Source: Candidatus Hermodarchaeota archaeon
Lineage (GTDB): Archaea > Asgardarchaeota > Hermodarchaeia > Hermodarchaeales > Hermodarchaeaceae
Assembly (NCBI GenBank): GCA_016840595.1
Contig: JAEOSA010000018.1
Span: 1 to 16,883, forward strand
Direction: 5' to 3'
DNA length: 16,883 nt
Each line of letters begins with the position of its first letter. Within the stretch, counting starts at the first letter, position 1. Positions 13,492-16,883 of this stretch are shown here, one piece after another. The notes under the pieces are model-generated. The model was not told the DNA's origin. It did not search any database and saw only the letters and a list, made by a program, of their open reading frames with translations. A program made the translations under genes and the position numbers.

Positions 13492-14916
13492 TCAAGTAAA
13501 GTAAAGTGGAGCCGGAATCGGTAGGAAGAACAAGCGAAGCAGAAGATAACCTGATCCTACCAATAAGAACATAACGAACATAATCATTCCAACACGCAAA
13601 AACCGACCATAACTAATGGGACGATTCTCTCTTTTGGCAACCGTCATTGTCATCACATTCGCAACACTAGCAATTGGTGTCAAAGCACCGCCTAATACAG
13701 CTCCAGTAATAAGAGCACTCCAAATGCCTCCAGCAGCCGAAGCCCCACTAAACGTAGCCAAATCTCGTGCCACTGGGATTAGCGTTGCCGTGACAGGAAT
13801 ATTATCGATGGCGCCACTAGTAATTCCTGTTATCCACAATATGGTCAACGTTGCAAGTGCAGGATCGCCCCCCGTAATATTTTGGACAACGACACCAATA
13901 TTGTAGAGTACCCAGAATTCTTCCATGCATCCAACAATCATGAAGAGTCCAATGAAGAAGAAGAGAGCTGTCCAATCGACTTCGCGGAAAATTCGGTTTG
14001 ATGGAATTCCACTTAGCAATACAAAGAGCATGGCCATGACAAAGGCAACAACCCAAGTTAATCCGATTGAACCAAAGATGATAAACCCGATAATCATTGC
14101 AATAAAGAGGATAGCTGTCCGATAGAAGACGTTCCGATCTTCAACCATCGTCCAGGCATCCAGAGCCATTAGATCGGATACACGACTTTTTCGTGGCGTA
14201 GTGAAATCTCGCCGAAAAATTCGCATTGAAACGAGAATTGTTGCACCAAGAAGTATGAGACCCAAAGGTAACAGATTCTGTGCAAACCACAGGAAATCAT
14301 ACAACGTGACTCCGGCAACGAGCATCGTTGGAACACTCGCAATTACTGTGGTGATACCCCCAACATTACCACACATGGCAGTAGAAATCAAGTACGCCGT
14401 GGGATTTTGTTCAAGCGCATCACATGCAAGTATAATCAAGGGTCCAATGATGAGAACTGTCGTGGCAATAGCTGTTGACATAAGAAACGTAAGAGCACAG
14501 AAGATTACCAAGAGATATCGAGGATTTCCTTTGCTAAAGCTGAGGGCTTTTACTGCAATAAATTGGAAGAGCCCTGAGTCTTTGGCAATTTCGGTAATCA
14601 CCATGAGTGCGAGAATGACGATGATTGTGGGTAGATCAATCCATTCGGTGAAGAAATGTCCAAATACTTCGGCACTGAAGAATGGGTTATCCGCATACCA
14701 CTGAGCTTGTTCCAATAGTCCTAAGTCTGTATAGGCAGTGGCTTGGTGAAGGTGCCAAGTTGGCCAGATTTGCCACAAGTAGATGATGGCTAAAGAGGCA
14801 CCAATGAGGGCAGCGACGGTGTGATCAACAACATCGAAGGTGATAAGCAAAATCACAGCGATGAAGAGTAAGATGATTACAACCGCAGGAAATATCATAA
14901 ATATCGTGGATTGCAT
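13492..14916 (-). CDS. ArsB/NhaD/citrate-type permease (ion transporter superfamily), copy 1
   Basis: A 474-residue permease with about eleven to twelve transmembrane helices arranged as two inverted halves, as in the ArsB/NhaD/P-protein/CitMHS group. Half 1 carries GNVGGITTVIASVPTM (residues 183-198), the position of the family NxGGxxTxIGDPPN hairpin but without the Asp-Pro-Pro. Half 2 carries GAIDNIPVTATLIP (368-381, Asp371, Asn372) and GAVLGGALTPIASVANV (405-421, Asn420), the matching second hairpin. A cytosolic linker (233-265) joins the halves. Such carriers move inorganic anions, dicarboxylates or exchange Na+ for H+; the substrate cannot be told from the sequence. The ATG at 14916 has AGGCGATG just upstream. 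A paralogue lies directly upstream in the same direction. Confidence 0.85.
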   Translation of the reverse strand: MQSTIFMIFPAVVIILLFIAVILLITFDVVDHTVAALIGASLAIIYLWQIWPTWHLHQATAYTDLGLLEQAQWYADNPFFSAEVFGHFFTEWIDLPTIIVILALMVITEIAKDSGLFQFIAVKALSFSKGNPRYLLVIFCALTFLMSTAIATTVLIIGPLIILACDALEQNPTAYLISTAMCGNVGGITTVIASVPTMLVAGVTLYDFLWFAQNLLPLGLILLGATILVSMRIFRRDFTTPRKSRVSDLMALDAWTMVEDRNVFYRTAILFIAMIIGFIIFGSIGLTWVVAFVMAMLFVLLSGIPSNRIFREVDWTALFFFIGLFMIVGCMEEFWVLYNIGVVVQNITGGDPALATLTILWITGITSGAIDNIPVTATLIPVARDLATFSGASAAGGIWSALITGAVLGGALTPIASVANVMTMTVAKRENRPISYGRFLRVGMIMFVMFLLVGSGYLLLRLFFLPIPAPLYFT

Positions 14917-15022
14917 GCTTCATCGCCTGTGACCCATTACAAAAATCATTCAAGCAATGACGTTGTTCGAGTCGCTAGATTCCTTTAATGCAACCTTGCA
15001 CAAAAGCTTTTCACTATTTTGT

Positions 15023-15037
15023 TCTCAAATTTTGAGA
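15023..15037. repeat. Perfect short palindrome between the two permease genes
   Basis: TCTCAAA-T-TTTGAGA, a 7-bp inverted repeat with a one-base centre, lies 11 bases beyond the stop of the upstream permease and about 107 bases before the start of the downstream one. There is no strong T-run on the minus strand after it, so a terminator role is doubtful; a protein-binding site for the downstream permease is an alternative. A second palindrome, AAAAGCTTTT (15002-15011), lies nearby. A weak minus-strand TATA-like CATTAAAG (about 14983-14990) follows. Confidence 0.4.
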
Positions 15038-15047
15038 CGTGTGGGGA

Positions 15048-16427
15048 TTAAGGTGCAGGAATTGGAAATATCAGGGTTCGGAGGAGAAGATAACCAGTGC
15101 TTACAAGAAGAAATACTAGGGTCAGAATTACGCCAGTTCGAAGAAATGTATTCTTGGGGAGGGGTCGTTCCTCTTTTTCTGCTATTGTGACCGCCAAAAC
15201 ATTTGCAGCACTAGCAATTGGCGTAAGGCAGCCCCCAAGGACTGCTCCAACCAATAGTGAAGCCCAAAGATTACCCACAGGAAGGGCAGGAGGTCCTATT
15301 GACAGAACCTGGACCACTGGAATGAATGTAAGTGTTACTGGAATATTATCGACGAACCCACTCGTGAGACCAGATATCCAAACCATCAAGAAGGTTGCTA
15401 AGAATACATTACCCCCAGTCAGAGCTAATATTCCATGGCCAATAACTTCAAGAACCCTGAATTCTTCCAAGAGACCAACCAGAAAGAAGAGCCCCATGAA
15501 GAAGAATATCACAGACCATTCAATTTCTTTGAATATTTCACCTGGTCGGAAACCACTAAGAGTTACAAAGGCTAATGCCCCACCTAACGCTACAAGAAAA
15601 GTCAATCCCAATGAGCCTATTGTAATGAATCCCACAATTATCACAATGAGGAGAATTGCGGTTCGATAGAAGACTAAGCGATCCGGTACTAATTCCCATT
15701 CATCAATTTCTAGTAGGTCCTCGACTCGAGATTGCCGAGGAACAATGAAAGCCTTTCTGAATAATCGTAAAACAATGAATATGGTGATTGCTAGTAATGT
15801 GAGACCAAGGGGCATAATATTGATGACAAACCATTCAAAAGTATACAACGTGGAACCAGCAATGAGCATTGCAGGAACGCTAGCAATAAGAGAAGTAATT
15901 CCTCCGACATTAGTTACCAATGCAACAGAAATTAGATAAGGTGCAGGATTGGTTTCTAATGCATCGCAAGCAAGAAAAATTAGAGTGCCCATAATAAGCA
16001 TAGTAGTAATTTGTGTCAGAATCGTCGTCATCCCAAAACTAAGCAGACAAAAAATGATGAGAAGTTTTCGAGTATCACCACCACTGAATTTGATTGCTTT
16101 GAGAACAATGAATTGGAATACACCAGAATCCTTGGAGACCTCAGTTATGACTAGCATTGACAGAATTAAGATCAGTGTCGGGAGATCAACCCATTTATTG
16201 AAAAAATATGCAAATACCTCAGTATTGAAGTGTTCAGGTAAGAGCAGGTAAGGGGAGCTTGGATCAGTGGAAATTACCAATATACGCCATGTGGGCCAAA
16301 TTGATGCTAGATAGAAAATTGCAATTATGCCCCCGATTAAGGCAGCAGCAGTATGATCCATTACATCTAACATAATTAGAAGAATGATGGCAATAAACAG
16401 AATGAGGGCAAAAACTGCTGGAAACAT
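15048..16427 (-). CDS. ArsB/NhaD/citrate-type permease (ion transporter superfamily), copy 2
   Basis: A 459-residue paralogue of the downstream permease, similar along the full length: both begin with a DVxDHTxAALIG segment, then IWPTW, DSGxFQFI, NVGGITxxIASVP, the xDNIPVT motif and LTPIASxANV. Here the key motifs are NVGGITSLIASVPAM (173-187), GFVDNIPVTLTFIP (357-370, Asp360) and GAVLGGCLTPIASAANV. It has about twelve membrane segments. Differences lie mostly in the loops near residues 50-66 and in the helix before NVGG, where copy 2 has TTILTQITTMLI, so substrate or affinity may differ. An in-frame TGA lies 12 bases before the ATG at 16427, which fixes the start. The transcript appears to have its own promoter with two palindromes. 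The gene looks more AT-rich than its neighbours. Confidence 0.85.
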   Translation of the reverse strand: MFPAVFALILFIAIILLIMLDVMDHTAAALIGGIIAIFYLASIWPTWRILVISTDPSSPYLLLPEHFNTEVFAYFFNKWVDLPTLILILSMLVITEVSKDSGVFQFIVLKAIKFSGGDTRKLLIIFCLLSFGMTTILTQITTMLIMGTLIFLACDALETNPAPYLISVALVTNVGGITSLIASVPAMLIAGSTLYTFEWFVINIMPLGLTLLAITIFIVLRLFRKAFIVPRQSRVEDLLEIDEWELVPDRLVFYRTAILLIVIIVGFITIGSLGLTFLVALGGALAFVTLSGFRPGEIFKEIEWSVIFFFMGLFFLVGLLEEFRVLEVIGHGILALTGGNVFLATFLMVWISGLTSGFVDNIPVTLTFIPVVQVLSIGPPALPVGNLWASLLVGAVLGGCLTPIASAANVLAVTIAEKEERPLPKNTFLRTGVILTLVFLLVSTGYLLLRTLIFPIPAP

Positions 16428-16451
16428 CGATTGATAATTTCACTCCATTTA

Positions 16452-16483
16452 ATGGTCTAATTTAAACCATCAATTGTACAATT
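16452..16483 (-). promoter_or_regulatory. Promoter/operator region of permease copy 2 with two palindromes
   Basis: ATGGTCTAATTTAAACCAT (16452-16470) is a 19-base near-perfect palindrome: 8 of 9 pairs match around a central T. It contains a minus-strand TTTAAATTA TATA-like box about 30-38 bases before the ATG at 16427. One base farther, AATTGTACAATT (16472-16483) is a perfect 12-base palindrome. The first would overlap TBP binding and the second would sit at the BRE or activator side, a layout expected for regulated archaeal promoters. The regulator is unknown. Confidence 0.5.
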
Positions 16484-16539
16484 TATCAAATAAACATTTT
16501 CACGTAAAAGGCTAAGAGGCTAAACTATTTCAACTGTTA

Positions 16540-16883
16540 TTAAAGCGTATTTACAAAATTAACTATTTTCTGCACTAATGCTTTGGGTTGTTCAAATTGA
16601 ATACCGTGATTAGACTCATCAATGATTTGAACGTTGACATGTGATAGTTGTTTTTTATAGAATTTGCCCCATTTCACAGGAAAGGTATCATCCTGCGCTG
16701 CAATGATTACTAAAGTGGGGAGTTTGATTTCCTTGACACGTTCTTGAATATTGAAGCTGGCAGCCGCACCCATGGCATACCCATGACTGTTTGCGAGCCG
16801 TTGTGTATCGCGTTGGATAAACACGAGAAGGTCCATCATTCCGGGGGTTTCACGGATTTTCTTGGGGTTATAGTAGGCAAATT
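16540..16883 (-). CDS. Alpha/beta hydrolase, C-terminal part (runs off window)
   Basis: Only the last 114 codons are present; the frame is open to the right edge, so the start lies outside. The visible part ends an alpha/beta-hydrolase fold. LPTLVIIAAQDDTFPV provides the strand-6 loop with the acid of the triad (one of the two Asp in QDDTF), and DESNHGIQFEQP provides the catalytic His, followed by the closing helix KALVQKIVNFVNTL. The nucleophile elbow (GxSxG) is not in the window. Such proteins are esterases, lipases, dehalogenases or C-C hydrolases; the substrate cannot be predicted. It is upstream of, and in the same direction as, permease copy 2, about 110 bases away with a separate promoter between. 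Confidence 0.85.
   Translation of the reverse strand, partial: FAYYNPKKIRETPGMMDLLVFIQRDTQRLANSHGYAMGAAASFNIQERVKEIKLPTLVIIAAQDDTFPVKWGKFYKKQLSHVNVQIIDESNHGIQFEQPKALVQKIVNFVNTL

Noticed and set aside
15002..15011. AAAAGCTTTT palindrome between the permease genes.
   Set aside because: A 10-base AT-rich palindrome is expected by chance; no T-run or spacing supports a function.
15097..15669. A 190-residue plus-strand frame opposite permease copy 2 (and a similar 167-residue one at 14201-14704).
   Set aside because: Both are antisense shadows of conserved membrane-protein genes, rich in Arg/Thr/Pro as expected from reversed hydrophobic codons.
1..16883. CRISPR arrays, tRNA/rRNA genes, toxin-antitoxin pairs or a phage-defence island.
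   Set aside because: No regular repeats, RNA gene hallmarks or defence protein signatures other than TnpB were found on reading the window.

Overview
The window looks like a chromosomal segment of an archaeon. The evidence is a rhodanese-less ThiI with the archaeal cysteine triad, an ADP-forming acyl-CoA synthetase alpha subunit, archaeal TATA-like boxes about 25-40 bases before several starts, GGTGAT/GGAGG-type ribosome binding sites, several likely TTG starts and a UbiA-type prenyltransferase. The protein mix would suit an Asgard (Thorarchaeota-like) or similar mesophilic lineage, but that placement is an impression, not a demonstration. No rRNA, tRNA or CRISPR array was seen, and no gene-free stretch exceeds about 240 bases.

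Left part (1-5170). A truncated MtnA/eIF2B-family isomerase (minus) diverges from a HAD phosphatase (plus). The phosphatase converges on an ADP-forming acyl-CoA synthetase alpha subunit (minus), which diverges from thiI (plus). Downstream of thiI, all on plus, are a winged-helix regulator with a SufR-like cysteine-rich C-terminus and a single-domain SCP2 protein. ThiI probably needs an Fe-S cluster and the regulator has the features of an Fe-S sensor, so this stretch may be tied to sulfur/Fe-S status.

Middle (5170-8590). A terminator-like hairpin precedes an unrecognised 74-residue gene, which converges on a class-III aminotransferase (minus). Immediately upstream of the aminotransferase promoter lies a tnpB-only IS200/IS605 (IS1341-type) element: intact tnpB (minus), a right end finishing in TTCAC and a putative omega-RNA/guide. 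Its TnpB has Gly where the RuvC-II catalytic Glu normally sits, which points to the rearranged-active-site clade.

Right part (8590-16883). A UbiA prenyltransferase with an extra N-terminal membrane domain is followed 16 bases later by a SerB-like HAD phosphatase, probably as one operon. Next come adenine deaminase (plus) and an unrecognised multi-spanning membrane protein (plus). The latter converges, with a two-base gap, on two tandem paralogous ArsB/NhaD/citrate-type (ion transporter superfamily) permeases (minus). The upstream permease has two palindromes in its promoter region. The window ends inside an alpha/beta hydrolase gene (minus).

Most genes are housekeeping or metabolic. The features most worth a second look are the TnpB element, the ThiI/regulator pair, the UbiA-HAD pair and the permease promoter.
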